Both the position numbers and the translations under genes were made by a program. Positions 10,626-24,200 of a stretch of 64,000 nucleotides of DNA are shown here, piece by piece. The notes below the pieces were generated by a model. It saw only the letters and a list, made by a program, of their open reading frames with translations, was not told the origin of the DNA and did not search any database. Origin of the DNA: Ancylostoma caninum. Its lineage: Eukaryota > Nematoda > Chromadorea > Rhabditida > Ancylostomatidae. The DNA lies in the NCBI GenBank assembly GCA_037903475.1, contig JBAJFG010000347.1, positions 2,170,001-2,234,000 on the forward strand, given 5' to 3'. The stretch's first letter is position 1, and each line of letters begins with the position of its first letter.

Positions 10626-13600
10626 ACGCCGCCATATTGTTTGCTGCTTATTCGCTGTTTTTCATAGAAGAATCCCTTCCATTTCTTTATCCATCGCTAT
10701 AGTGTTGGTTTTTGGTTTTTTTCCTGCCCAGCATCAGCTAGAGAGAGTGTTTTATTTGTGGAAATGCTTCCCGCTACGAATTTCGGTCCATCGGTCGATT
10801 CGAGTGTTCGATGACGCCAACTGGCGCATGTGGTCTTTGTCTCCGGCCTCCTTAGCTTAATTTCTACCGCTGCTGCTTCCTTTAACGGGTCTCTAGTAAT
10901 TTCGAGCCTCGTGGAAGCTTTCTTAGTCTGACAACTATGTTCGGTGAGCTGTCTTCACTGATGGGATCCTGATCTCCAAGTAGTTTCACTCCAAGGGATC
11001 CTATTTCTATAGAAAGAATAGGGACTCTACCAAAGAATTTTTCCTAGGACAAATCCCTTTTCCTAGAATCCCTATGATCTGGCCCGAATTCATAATCCCC
11101 GTCAAAATTCAGGGAATAACCCGCCCAGGTCATTTCCGCAAACCCCATCCAAGGCAAAAACTCTGCTCCTTTTGTTCTGAAATGCTCAACCTCACCAGAA
11201 TTGAATTTGATGAGATCTACATTAACTTACCATCCGCTGCTTAGTCACTTTTTGGCTAAGTTAAAAGTCACTTTCTTTGTGCACATTCAAAATCGCCACA
11301 TGTTTATAATTTGAAACTGGCGCGCTGAGTATCGACGGTGTATTTGGAGCCGACGCGCCGAATGACCCCCATTTCTGAGACATTGTGAGCCAATCTTTGC
11401 TGTAAGATTTCTGTTACATTTTGAATAATTTTTAACCGATGAATTTTACCGAAATCAACATACAAGCCTGTGCTTCGTAACGAAAACATCTCATATTGCC
11501 TCGAAAAGTTGCATTTTCCTCAGTACATTGTGGTATTCACTATCGAGGTCCAAAGGTCATCACTTTCCCTTCTTATTTGCTTACCACTTTCCCCTTCTTT
11601 TCTTGCAAATGAACTAACTGGTCACGTACCCGGTCACGGTATTCAGAATCAACGAATATCTAACTAATAATAAAGCTTTGGTTTTCCATTTAGTTCTAGA
11701 AATTTTCTCGGTCTGGGACCTTATTCTACGTTCTTTTTTTCTCAATTCTCTTTTCGAGGATCACCGTAGTGCTCAAATGAATAAACAAATCTGCAATAGT
11801 TTATATTGGTTTGATTCTCCAGCTCTTGAAAACGTGAGACTTTGTCAGGGGAGTCGGAATACCAGCAACTCCTTGGAACAGCTAAGTGACTTTGGGCACA
11901 TTACGGCAGTACACAATTGAATACACCTAGTAAAACTGGTGCTAGGTTAAAAATCTTCATGAGAATTTCAACTTTTATTCGTTTGTGCCTATCTTGGACC
12001 ACTCGCTTCCAACTTTGTCCGAGATTTATGATGTTTTATGAAACACTGCAATCGTTTAACGTAATACCAAGGCACCTTCTGTGAGAGTCTTTCATTTTTC
12101 TATTTACTTTCCTTTTCCGTTTCTTTCTTCGCTGTAATGGTAATCCTTCACTCTTAATTCCACTTTCGCTGCTCTCCAATTCTTTCTCTATTCACTTTTT
12201 TTGAAGATCATTTTTTCATTTTTTGTTTCTGTTCTTTACCTACCCAGATCTGTCTTTTCAAAGTCAAAAATCCTGCACTTCTCCAAGAGCTTTGTGTGGT
12301 GTGCGACAGTTAAAACTCGATAAATGCCCGAAAATGGCTAGGTTTACGGTCGTTAATACAGTTAATGTGTGGCGTTTATCCTCGAATTTTGAAGGTTACT
12401 TCAACCAAGCAGGTTGAGTGACAGTCACTTGGCTGTTATCCTTGTCAGCTGAGAAAGGTTTGAGTAGCATGGCGTCCGAAACAGCTGATTGTTTGTTTTC
12501 TGTGCCTGGTTTTTGTTTCCTTTGATAAGCATGACTTGTTTACATCATAGTTTTGTTCTTTGTGTGCGGTTGTCTTTCAGCAGTACTGCGTTTCATGTTC
12601 TGCTTTTATCACAAGGAAACGTCAGTTCTTTTTGCGCGATTTCTTAGCACGATTTAATCGTGCACAGTTATTTTTGGCAGGTAATATGGCAATCCTTCCT
12701 CGAATATAGTAGAACGGAATCATAAAACCCTAACTTAACCCTGATTCTAATACTCTCACAATTGTTCCATGCTACTTAAAGGTCTCCGTTTCTGATGTAA
12801 GTAAATGACCCTGAAGAAATCATACTAAACTTCATGTGCTTTTTTTGAGTGGTGACGATTCTTGGATAATTTCTTGGAGGCAAAACTGGAATTGCCTTCG
12901 TACTCGGACTCGAGACACAACCAGAAACTGAAACTGTTTTAGTACTGCCAACAATTTACTAGGCATTCAAATCTAGCTTGCAAAATGGAAATCGAGAGCT
13001 TTGACTTCTGATTCTCAAAATTCCGGTTGTTTTGGTGTTTTTTTCCTCCTTTCGTCTTCCGGCTTTCGGAAACGCACTCAAGTCCAGGAGTTTTCCGGAA
13101 TTTTTTTTGGTTTTTTTTTCTAGTTTTCCAAACTCGTGTCCATACATCCAATTGAATACGTTTTTTTTTTTGAAGATGTCGAGATTCACATGTTTTTTCT
13201 GCCCTAAGCCTTCGGAATCAATGACTGGAAATTAACTCCTGTGAGACCTGGTTAGGATCCATGATTTCTTCCTTGGAAAATTTTCTTAAATGTGATTGTA
13301 ATCAAATAAACGTTGTACATTGAAAGTATTACAGCACCTTCCAGAAGGTATCGAAGAACATCTACTTAGGCTTGCGAACCAAGAACACTTATTAGATCCC
13401 AATTTCTTTCTTACTTCCTTTATTTGAACGCGATGTAGAATTATATAAGGAATTGTTTATAGATTGCTCTTTCGGTGCACTTTACTTTGATTCACAACTT
13501 TTGATCTTCGATACCACCACCTGTCCCCTTTTTTTCTAATTTTTTTCACGACACTTTTTTACAGTTGAAGATGTTTCACCCGGTAGCTATCGCATGCCAG

Positions 13601-16600
13601 ACTGTCACCTTTTATCGCGTCACTGGTTCCTTTCTTCTCCTGCTTACGTCAGGTCACGTATTCTTCCAGAGAACTTCCTACAGGTGTACTTTAAATCCCG
13701 GAAGCAATACGTCTTTTCCAATTACCTTTTCGAGAACCTATCGTTGAACACTGCTTGACTCTCCTCTCTGTCAGTCGCTTTCCTTCTAAGCGTCTTTCAC
13801 TCGTTTCCTCGTACTATTCACCCCCAAAACACCGCGATTACCTCGCTGGCTGCCTAAAGCTGTTTTTTCGCGTTTTTCAGATAATTGCTGTTGGCTAGGC
13901 ATGTGCCAGCGAAAGTGCAAGTAGCATTAGTAAAACTAGGTGACGGAACTCGTTCACGCTCTTGTAGGTTCCTTGAGAACTCGGCGACGCTGATGGTTCT
14001 TCGATTTTCTATCGTGTTCCTCGATGGGCGCTGTCCTTCGAGTGATGACATTTCTCTGACATGGGGCATTTCGTTGCCGTTCAAAAATAATCGTGTCAGC
14101 TTCTGATTCCTATGTATTACTCTATTTTTGATCAGTTTCTGCTCCCTACTGCGGCAATTCCAGTCAATTTTAGAGTATGGTCTCTTGGCAGGAAAATAAG
14201 TGGAGTTCGCCCCGGGTTTCGGACAAAAGACACTAACTCATTTGGAACTCACTTGAAATTTCTGTGAATTTGTCTTCGAAATGCGCGTCTTTTGGCAAGG
14301 AATCACACGGAATTACGCAGGCATTTCCAGAAAACTTACCCATAAATTCCCGATATAACGTCACCATTGCGTAAGGTCCAGATCAGGGATGAGCGGAAGT
14401 ACTGTGTAAGACCGGAAATCGAGAGCCTAAACTCTTAGGAGTTTTGAAACCTGGCAAAATTTGGAGAGGTAAAACCAGCATATGTGCGCTACATACCTAC
14501 TGCCGATCCTCCAGAAATCTGGAAGTCAGATACTCGCATAACGCCAGAACTCAGGAACTTCCAAATTTTCGAGACCGGAATTTCGTCCATCCCTAGTACC
14601 AATTTTGGCTTACAGTGGCTAAATGTTCTTGCGACCACAGGATTTCGGCTCTAATCAGAATGGGAACTAGGAACTTCTGCTACCACTCGTGCCACTTTTT
14701 CCTTTTTTCCCTTCGTAAAAAATGCTTTATGCTTTGGCTTATCACGGCTTATCAGGCCAACATGAGACGCAAGGACGCTAATCTTCTGCGGTACATTCTT
14801 TGCTCCGGTTTGATGTGCGTTCACCTCTCCACTGGAGAAATCTCGCAAAAGAAGACTTGCACGAATTGTTTATCATTCATTTATTTATGTGTATGTGATT
14901 ATTTAGACAATTTTTCAATACATCAAGAAAATAGTGACCAATGGGAAATATACGTACCATTCGCTCCCCTGCCTCTTTATTTTCTAACTGATTTTCTGTG
15001 AACTGCTGGGGCTTTACTGATACATAACTTGACACCTTTTACCAGGGACTGCGAGAATCATAGAGATTACCAAGGGTAAACATGTTAACACCTCTCAAAT
15101 TTACCCATCGTTAATACTGGTGTCAGCATGCTCACCGTGAGTAATTTTAATGATGTATCCAGGCCTAGTTTCGCTGACGTTTAGCCATGAATATCTTTTT
15201 AATAAATCAGAGCAGCTAGCTACTTGTAATTGGTCATGTCAGCTTTCGGCGTTTGGCTAGCAGAATAATCGACAAATTCCCTTAATACTGCGTCCTGACC
15301 TTGCACCTCGCATATCCTTCTAATTTTTCTTAGGGTTTTTTGTGCATTAATTGAAGGATCTGTAGTAGCTTTACTGCAATTTTCGGTTTCTGTTTATTTT
15401 TGTCTGCAGTTTCTACAGCTTTTTTCCAAATCGTGCATACATGGATAATTTGCGGCAGCAAAACAAATACTAATTCAAACCAATCCATCCATGCTTAGTG
15501 CTCATATTTTTGCCAAAGCGTGTTAATACATTACCCTATAATTTCTCCTTACCAGATAAACCCTCAATGGATTACGTAGGTCTTTTATTAGGAAAGATTT
15601 CGCAAATTCTTCCACCATTTCTGCTTTTTGCCCAAATTCATCAATGAAATATCACCCTCATTTTTTTCCCGATTTTCCACTTTTTCAAGCTACTTTTGCC
15701 TTATATACTCAGTGCTAGTTTAATACTAGTAGAATATAATCTCTTCAGAGCAGGTATTTTCGAATATTATCCGAACTGAATACGCTTCTATTGACCAGAA
15801 TTCCATGGAATTTTAATTGTCTCCCTACGTAAAGGGTTAGATTCTTTTTTAGTGCCTTGACAAATGATTTGTTCATTGAGCAGACGCAAATCTTCCACAG
15901 TTGCTTTTCTCGACGAGTCTAGGATTTCATGGCTTCCGTAGCTCACAGCCTATCTTTGACTGGAATATTGGCTTTAGTACAAGGATTCGAATCAGCTCTT
16001 AGTTCCAGGAATGATTGCTGAATACAAATAGGGAGGATTCTTCATCGAATGTTTTCCAAAAAATATTTGAAACCATTTTCTTCAATGGTCACGCCTGATA
16101 AATATATACATGCGCTGTATACAGTGTAATTTTTTTTAGATTTCCCTAAAAGTTGCTTGAAATCACTTGTTGTGAGAAATTATTCGACCTCTGTATTTTC
16201 ACGGCCTCAATGGTAGCGTAACCTGTTCTGGACCCGGATGCATCATCATTGAAATTACTCATGGTTGACGTGTGAACATACCCCAGGTTTACCCTTTTAC
16301 CTGGCGCCGATCAACAGGTTAATCTATATGTGCGTTCTCTATACTCAACTGTTGCCTATGGATAGTCATGCCCATAGGTATGAGACAACCCACTCGTTCC
16401 ATTGATGCATTCAAGACCTGCTCTTTGCCTCTGAAACTCGTCAGAAAACGAACAAGCACAGAAAAAAACAAATGTTTTCCTCGGAGTCACCCCTCTACTC
16501 CAAATTTTGAAATTTCCCTGTCCTGCGACTGCTTCGCAATCTGCTGCATCATGTATATTGAGTCATTTTTTATCGTTAAGGTCATAAAGCCCTTACTCAT

Positions 16601-17390
16601 AGGTACATTCACTCGGTTTTGTTATGCCCTGACTCATGCTCACTCCATCCCACACGAACGGTGAATCCTGCTGTCTCTATGACAATAAAATCATTGGCAT
16701 TCCCTTATCGATGAATGATTGGATTAAGCGCCTGGACTAGCAGTGTTTTTGTCACATGATCACGTGGTTGCTTTTACTTGAAGCACTCAAAGCACTCAAC
16801 AGTTGTGACCCGAGGGACTATTTGTTTCTGAAGGAATGACTCATGAAAAAAAAAAACAAAGTGGATGGGTGTTCTCAACTTTTTCATCGTCGTTTTCTTG
16901 TTAGGAATAGCGGCATTTTCATGGAAATAAGGGGGTTTTCCCGCATTTTTCGCGGACACTCCTTTTTTGCACGCTCCACAGAGCGGGTTGCTAATAACGC
17001 AGATCGAGCTAGTGGGCGAAGGCGTTCGCTGATAAATTGGCGTGTCGTTAATCTCGCAACATCATCCTGAAAATGACGCCATAAGTGCATGACGTCAATC
17101 TGGCACCTTGCTGACTTTTTTAGTTCTTTAAATGCTTTTCAATGACGTTTATCCGGAACCCTTATTGGATTCGTCTTCCTGCTTTCTACCAATTTCTCCT
17201 TGTTTCTAGATGCATTCATCCTTTCTTTCTGAACAACCCATTGCCACTAAGTGGGCTTTTTTGATGGATCAACTACTTATCGAGGTCACGCCAAGTTTTC
17301 TCCTATTTCAAAAGCTATGAATGGGTTTGAATAGATTCGATTGCTCCAGATGAGCTTTAAAGCTTAGGTTGCACGATTGCAAAAAAAAAA
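10626..17390. other. Gene-poor interval
   Basis: About 6.8 kb, AT-rich. Open frames of 60-130 codons occur on both strands, but none carries recognisable motifs or paired splice signals with matching phase. If the exon at 7636 belongs to the sphingomyelin synthase gene, this is intron. No RNA gene or clear mobile element was recognised in it. Confidence 0.45.
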
Positions 17391-17455
17391 TCGGCATCGA
17401 TGGGAATCAAACCCTTGGGCCTCCTTGTCCGATGTGTTATCCACTTAGCCACGCT
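17391..17455 (-). tRNA. tRNA-like relic with Pol III signals (pseudo-tRNA or SINE head)
   Basis: Read on the minus strand this contains an A-box-like TGGCTAAGTGG and a B-box-like GGTTTGATTCC at tRNA spacing, followed by a run of ten T (Pol III terminator) after CGATGCCG. The T-arm loop is TTTGATT with three good stem pairs. The acceptor stem pairs at only about four of seven positions and no proper anticodon stem forms, so it is probably a decayed tRNA gene or tRNA-derived element rather than a working tRNA. No anticodon is assigned. Confidence 0.35.
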
Positions 17456-17506
17456 TCTAAATAGAAATACAGCTTTATTTAAAATAGAATTCCTAGATCA
17501 GTCTGG

Positions 17507-17778
17507 CAGTGGCGGACTCAGAAAGTGGGCGGAAGGGGGGGGGGCGTGGGAAAAATAGTGGGGTCTCCGCCGTTTTGGGGACTCAGACGGAAAATAAAAT
17601 TAATAAAAATAGTAATTATAACAATAAATAATTAATAAAATTATATTAAAAATAATATCAAAAATAAACAAGTAAAAATAAACTAATACAAGGTTTTTAT
17701 TTGTATTGTGAAGTAATTTCGAAAATTTGGCGACCCACTCTCGGGGGGGGGGGGGGCGCCCATCTGCGTCCGCCACTG
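17507..17778. mobile_element. hAT-type MITE with 8 bp target duplication
   Basis: Ends are CAGTGGCGGAC and GTCCGCCACTG. The flanking octamers are CAGTCTGG (17499-17506) and CAATCTGG (17779-17786), identical at seven of eight bases, as expected of hAT insertion. The interior is non-coding: G-runs, an ATTAATAAAA-rich core, then G-runs again. A second copy lies at 41634-41876 inside a glucocerebrosidase intron. Confidence 0.75.
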
Positions 17779-18298
17779 CAATCTGGGACTTCCGTTGTGA
17801 GCTAACATACTTGTCACTCTTCTTTTCATACCTCTGATGGGATTTGGAGAGATTCTACCAGTAGCGGGACCCATGAAAGTTTCGGAAACATTGTGGCCTT
17901 CCCGATTATCCAGAATGGACGAGTTTTCTTGGGCAAGAATTGCAGCATTTCACGATGCATGATTATCCATTTTCACCATTGCTGTGACGCAATTCTTGAA
18001 CAGGATGCAGCGATTTTTGCTTCAGAAACTTGTAGATAGCGCACCACTTTCCCGTGGACATTCCCGAATATGGGCAAAGGACTAGTGTGAACATCCAAAC
18101 ATAATATTTTTGAATTACAGTGGGAGAATTATTGTCATCAAGGCTTGCTGTTATTTTAGCTGGATCCTCTACAATATTTACTTAGTTGTATGAATTTCGT
18201 TTTGCTAAAGAGTCACGTGTTATTTTCTATGTGGCTCTTCTATCGAATGTTGTAACCACAACCATCCTCGTCAACCAATTTCGCTGTTTTTTTCAGTG

Positions 18299-21200
18299 AT
18301 GGACGACGAGCCGACGTCGTCGTCACGTCGCGGCGGCAAATCGTCGGCGGCTGCGTCGCGACGAATGTGCGGCTCGGCCGATTCGACGGCGAGCGACAGC
18401 GACACCGCTGACGACGCGCCATTGCTACATGGAAGTGGTGGAGGCGGCGGCGGCGGCGGTGGTGGTGGCGACGGCAGTATGAGCCAACCGGTCCGGATCG
18501 AAATGCCACCAGGCGAGAAGCCCGCCTCGCCACATGACCGATTCCCGAAGGAGCGAACGAAAGCTGTGGTGAGTTCTTCTCACTAGCAGTGGTACTGCTG
18601 TTACATGCGTCCACAGTTAAACCTGTTGAGGTTTCCTGGCAGTGAGACCATAAGGTAGTATTTAATTTCTTTGGAAAATGTTCTAGCTGTTATTATTTCT
18701 GAATTTGTTTATTTTTTGAACCACATGATGGGAAAGCAAACTTCAAAAAATTTCCTTTTTCGCGAGGAAGAGGACACGACAGCATGCATATCACGCATTA
18801 GGGATATTCCATTTACACTCATACTTATTATTTACATGTGTTTTATTTCTGTTTCATCCAAGATATCTCTTATTTTTTTGACTAAAATAACATTGTCCAC
18901 ACCTTCACTTACTAACTCATTAATGCTCACTCCCGTTTGCGACCCGAGATTCGCTGAATTGTCGGTACCTTCCATAGGCGGATGCTCTAGGCGAGAGAAA
19001 CAGATTTCAAACCTCCATATTTTTTCTATAAAGTGGTTGAAAAATTCGCACTTTTTTCACTTCTACCTTAAAGCAACCTGAAGTTGATGTTGAATTTCTT
19101 GATAACATTGTTTTTGCGATTCCATTTGAGTCTCCAAAATGGCCCATTTCTTTCCTATGCCCTCACCCCCCCCCCCACCCTTCCCACTCTGTATGCGTCC
19201 ATAAAGGGTACGTTCCTATTTTTGTACTAAAATTAGAATGACAAAGCTTGGTCTTCACCTTCAAACATATGTATATGCTTAAATTGTGTCAGTCCTCAAG
19301 ACCTCCACAATATTTCATAGGACTTCCATGTTTTCTTCTTTTTTTCTCGCCTTTATTCATCACCTCTTCCGAATATAGTGTAATGGTGTTCCGCCTTAGT
19401 TTTGTTGTGAGACACTCATAAAGAGAATCCAGTTCGTTTCGCAACATTATAGGCGAATCAATAGAGTACGAGAAGAAATTAGGAGGAGAACCAGCACTTC
19501 CTGTTGTTATGCCGAAAATTCCTAGGCACACACATTCAGAGAGTGATTTTTTTGTATTGGTATTCTAACTTCTTTCAATATTCGACTGATTCTAAGATTT
19601 TGTTCCTATCCGTGGCTCAGCTTTGGACCAGAATTATGATCCTGATGCAAGGGTCAAATCAGCCTTTAGTTGTAAATGATGCCCACTGCTTAAGCCTTGG
19701 CACAATAACACAAAAGCTTTCGGCTCATATGTGTGCTAAAATATTTAAAAACAACTTTAATAATGCTCATGAGGGCAAATGTCCATATACGTACGACTTC
19801 TACTTCTATAGAATAATAGAACAGCAGGGACATACGGTGAATTCTTTCTTTCCAACAGAGATTGGAGTTTCATAGTACATAGTTGTAATGTTTATTTATT
19901 TCATTGAATATTATTGAGAAATTATTATATTTGCTCGGGTGTACTAAATCTAGTTGTTTGGCGTGGTTTCCATCAATTACGTATCCGTTTTGTTCTGCAA
20001 CCTTCACATTTCTTCCCGTTAGCATTCGTAAAAAAATGCATTTCTGGATGTTCCTAGGATTTTTCACGTGGCAATGGGTTACGCTGATCTCTTTTTGCAT
20101 TGTTAAGCGCTTCATAAAAGCTTTATGGCTATATTTTCAAAAACTCTTTCGCGAAAAATCGAGCTCTGGGTAAACGGCGTGATTTATACGAAAATTTGCA
20201 CGTAACATTTTTGATTGGTGGTGGTTCTGTAAATATAGTAATTTATTCGAATATTTATGACAAATTTTCCCGAAAATTGCCCAGTTGGAAATTTTTAGGT
20301 GCTAGATACATTGAGGGCTGCTGTACCACGACAGAGTGTCCAAAACTTACCCAGAAACCGGTACCACACCACAGTTATTTCCTCGTACGTGGATTAGTAT
20401 TAGGTCAAACGAAGAGCACCACTGAGATTAGGTAAAGATCATCCTTGTTTGTTTACACGTTCTCCTGTTGTATCGGGAATTTGATCTCTGGTTTGTAACA
20501 AATTGGACATTCGTGAATTTCGGATAAAAAATGCAAGGGAGGAGTAGGAGTGCCAGTTCTTGGAATATGGCTTAAGATATCACAACCATTATTTCGTTAC
20601 TACCTCAGAAATACTACTTTTATCTGATACAGTGGGAACGTTCAGTTTCCATCCTCCTTGAAAATTTATGGAAAATTACCTTGAGTACCACCCTTTCCCT
20701 TCACTTTACCCCTAATAAGTAGTGCTGTAGGTTGTCCTGAATCAAGGAACAATTCCTGAAAATTTTCGGTACTCCTTGATTTCATAAGCTACGTATATGC
20801 TTCCTCAAGCACATACCGTGCATTATCTGATATTTCTTCTAAAAGTTTTTTCCCCTCTTTTCCTGATTTCTATATCCATATCTGATTCGTGCGCTGGAAA
20901 AATTCAAAAATATTGAATGCTGGGTAATTGTCCACTGCCCAACTACTGAGTTATGAATTGCGCAGACCAGACATCGTAACAATATATTCGTTACGGTGGA
21001 CCAGAATCGTACCAGTTCATGACTCTATCAATGTCTGATTGAATAACTTCGTGAAGCAATGGCTCAATGCCTATTTGGAAGGGGGCGGGGGGGAGGGAGG
21101 CACATGAATGTCCGAAAATTCTTGCAAGGATTTTGAAAGAGCTGCGAGGTTGGCTAACAAGACACGGACCAAATACTATACATACAACCGAAGTTAGAGA

Positions 21201-24200
21201 GTCAACTTTTTGATGTCAAACGAGTTAGAAATCCGGATGTTCGGAAGAAAGAGCAGTACAATGCATGAACTTGTCCAGTACGCAAGATTTTTGGAATCAA
21301 TTGTAGACAACCAATCTAATAGAAGAAGTATGCAAAAATTGACGACTCACACCTATGAAGCCGAAGACCAGGTTTTTTTTGAACGCTAGAAACTACTTGA
21401 AGCAATGATTCGTCAAGTTTTCGATCCCATGCTCCCCATGCGCACTTCCCTAATCACTTCAGCGAATTAGTGAGCTTTCTTCCAATATCTAGCTGATTCC
21501 TGGTGATCTAGCTGGCTAATGACTTCCTCGGACAAGTGCTGGCCACATCAGCTAATACTTGTTTATAGGAAACGAAAGCGAAGGTTAGCGTGTCGTAGCA
21601 GCTGTTTACGGATGCACCCCGACTAGCCTGTGGAGCGGAAGATTTATTAGTGATAAACATGAGATTGCCATTTATTCAGTGGCGCAATGAGATAACTGAT
21701 TTAGCAGTAAGGGTGAAGTAGTGATGTTCTAGCGAAGTAGAAAGCTTTCATCTGTCTAGCTACCAACAGGATGGCATTGGTTCAAATTCTGTTTACGCCA
21801 CTGACGACTGCACCATTTTTTTTGCGTTTTTTTTTCGCACTTTCTCAATTCCTGGCTGCTTTTCCTGCTCCAAAATTTATAAAAAAAAAACCAATGTAGA
21901 TTTTTATAGTCAAATTGACTTAAAGGTCCTAATAAGCCACCCTCCAAGAAAACTGCCGAGATCATTAGGGCCTAGTGATGTCCTATACTGGAAAATGCGA
22001 AAGAAGGCGCGGCTCGTTGATGATCGACTCGTTCATCAATGGGTTAAAAACCCGAAAGAATCCGTCTGTCAGCTTTGTGACAGAATTATTGTGTAACAAG
22101 AGATATAATTAAAAACTCATGAGGGTAAGACAAATTGAGAAATCATCTACAAGCGCAAAACTGCCGAGAAATATCTAGAAAACTTCGAAATAGGGCAATG
22201 TTCCTGGAAAAGAAAGGGGTGGGGGGGGGGGGGAGCGGGTGACGCGAGGGCTCCAATAGCTACTATACTTAGGACCGAATAAAAGTCGAATAACTCAATT
22301 CATTTATCAAAAAAGGAGAATGCCGTCTTAAAATCCTAAAGGATTGTACTGTTCTCTCTTCTTCAAACATCCGAATTATAGTCTTATTCGAAATCGAATT
22401 TTCGAGTTCCGAATAAATCGATAGGCATCTAATGCATTATTGAATATATATGAATAAATAGAGGAATACATCAAATAGATAAATAAATATAGACAGTCCG
22501 CATTGACCCGGGAAGTGCAAATCTTACTTGTACTACAGTTGTCATTTCAATGCAGACAAAGAAATTCCACCTATACTTCAATGTTTTTTTTTGTTTGGTG
22601 CTCCTTGATTTTATGAATAAATAAATAAATAGATTAATGACAACAAAAACGATCTTTTGAAGAAAAAAAAAACGTCCGTACAAAATTACCATTCAAAAAT
22701 TTCATAAAGTAATATAGTCTTGTAGTATTTTTCCACTCATTTTCGACACATAGTATTCATCAATGTTTATTTCCTCAGAATATTTTTTCATAACAAGTTA
22801 CTGACTTTTTTCAGATCTCATTCACTTTGCTTGCATTTGCGGCCGTGCTCAACGAAGTGGTGCTATCGTTCGTGCATGAGCGGGTCCCCGAGACGCCACC
22901 ATTGCCGGACCTCACCTTCTCTATAATACCGTACTATCAAGACGGACTAAAGATCTGCGAATACATAATGTTGGCGTCGTTTGCCTCCGTGTTATTGTTG
23001 ATGCTGTTCCATCGGTAAGCGGTGACTTTTTGTCCTTTTTCGGGTCGATACTTCTTATCGCTTTGTTAGTCACACTGTTCACAGTCCGCCAAATCAGTAG
23101 CTGTCGTCATATGATAACGAAAAAATGGTTATCTTTTTTCAATGACTGCAAGGGTGTAACCAACATGGGGACCTGAACATTCTTTTCTCGAACAATATAT
23201 GGATCGATATATGGATCTTTTTGCAGTCATCGTTGGATAATGTTCCGACGATTAATGATGGTTGGTTCACTACTATATTTGATGCGATGCGTCACTATGA
23301 TCGTCACACAGGTTCCTGTAGCTGATCCGAACTTTTTATGTTCACCAAAATTCGTGAGTTTTTATGTGTATATGATATTCATTACCAAATGTGGGTCCTC
23401 AAAATCTAGTATTACTCTCAGCTGGAGTGATTATTCAATGTGGGAGAATTCTATTCAATTTTTGCACATAGTTCACAGAGATATTCTTGCAGTAGTTCAC
23501 AGAGATATTCTTGCAGACATTGTCCAGCCTCGGTTTTCATTAAATTTTTGCATGCCTAGAAATGCCAGGAATTGATTATCGGAATGCTATAAAGAACTCC
23601 TTGCAAACTACTGAGGGAATCACTTGTTTTGAAGAGTGTTAAGCCACTGTTTCTGAGGAGAATTTGGGCGGAGCCCTCACGAGATCCGCGATTATATGAT
23701 TAGATCCGAGATCATATGAGAGGAGACGGCTAGAGGATTAGATCTGTTATGCCTAATCTCCCTTCTGGGTTGCCCGTTTAGTCATCGCACCTATCGTTGC
23801 CCAAGCGACTTCATTTTTGATACGTAATGGTCCCAGGAGAGTTATCTTCAATCAATACGTATCGAAAGTGAAGCATGGCAGCGATGTCAGGTGCTACACT
23901 TCTCCAGAACTATGCTTGTAGCATCAACGACCAACATAGGGGCCTATGTGGATCTTGGATTCCCGTGGACGCTCTAATCTTAACCTCCTCGGAAGAGAGG
24001 TCTTTGTAAAATCAAATACCGGAATGTGTTGTATACACGAAAATCATGACGATTTTTTTATAATTTTGTAAATTGTTTTTTTTTATTATAATCACAACTT
24101 GAAATATCGCTGAATTTGAAGGTGTTGCTACCTGGGAATCTCCATTCACCGTTAAATTTTTAGGGCCAGAATGGAACATTCTGGGACATTGTCCTACGAG

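Noticed and set aside
14615..15001. 128-codon open frame in the gene-poor interval
   Set aside because: No motif, no paired splice sites and low-complexity hydrophobic composition.
18240..18614. 124-codon minus-strand open frame over the first sphingomyelin synthase exon
   Set aside because: Shadow of the GC-rich coding exon on the plus strand.
18671..19875. Two open frames of 136 and 123 codons in sphingomyelin synthase intron 1
   Set aside because: AT-rich, no recognised domain, and phase joins exon 1 directly to 22815.
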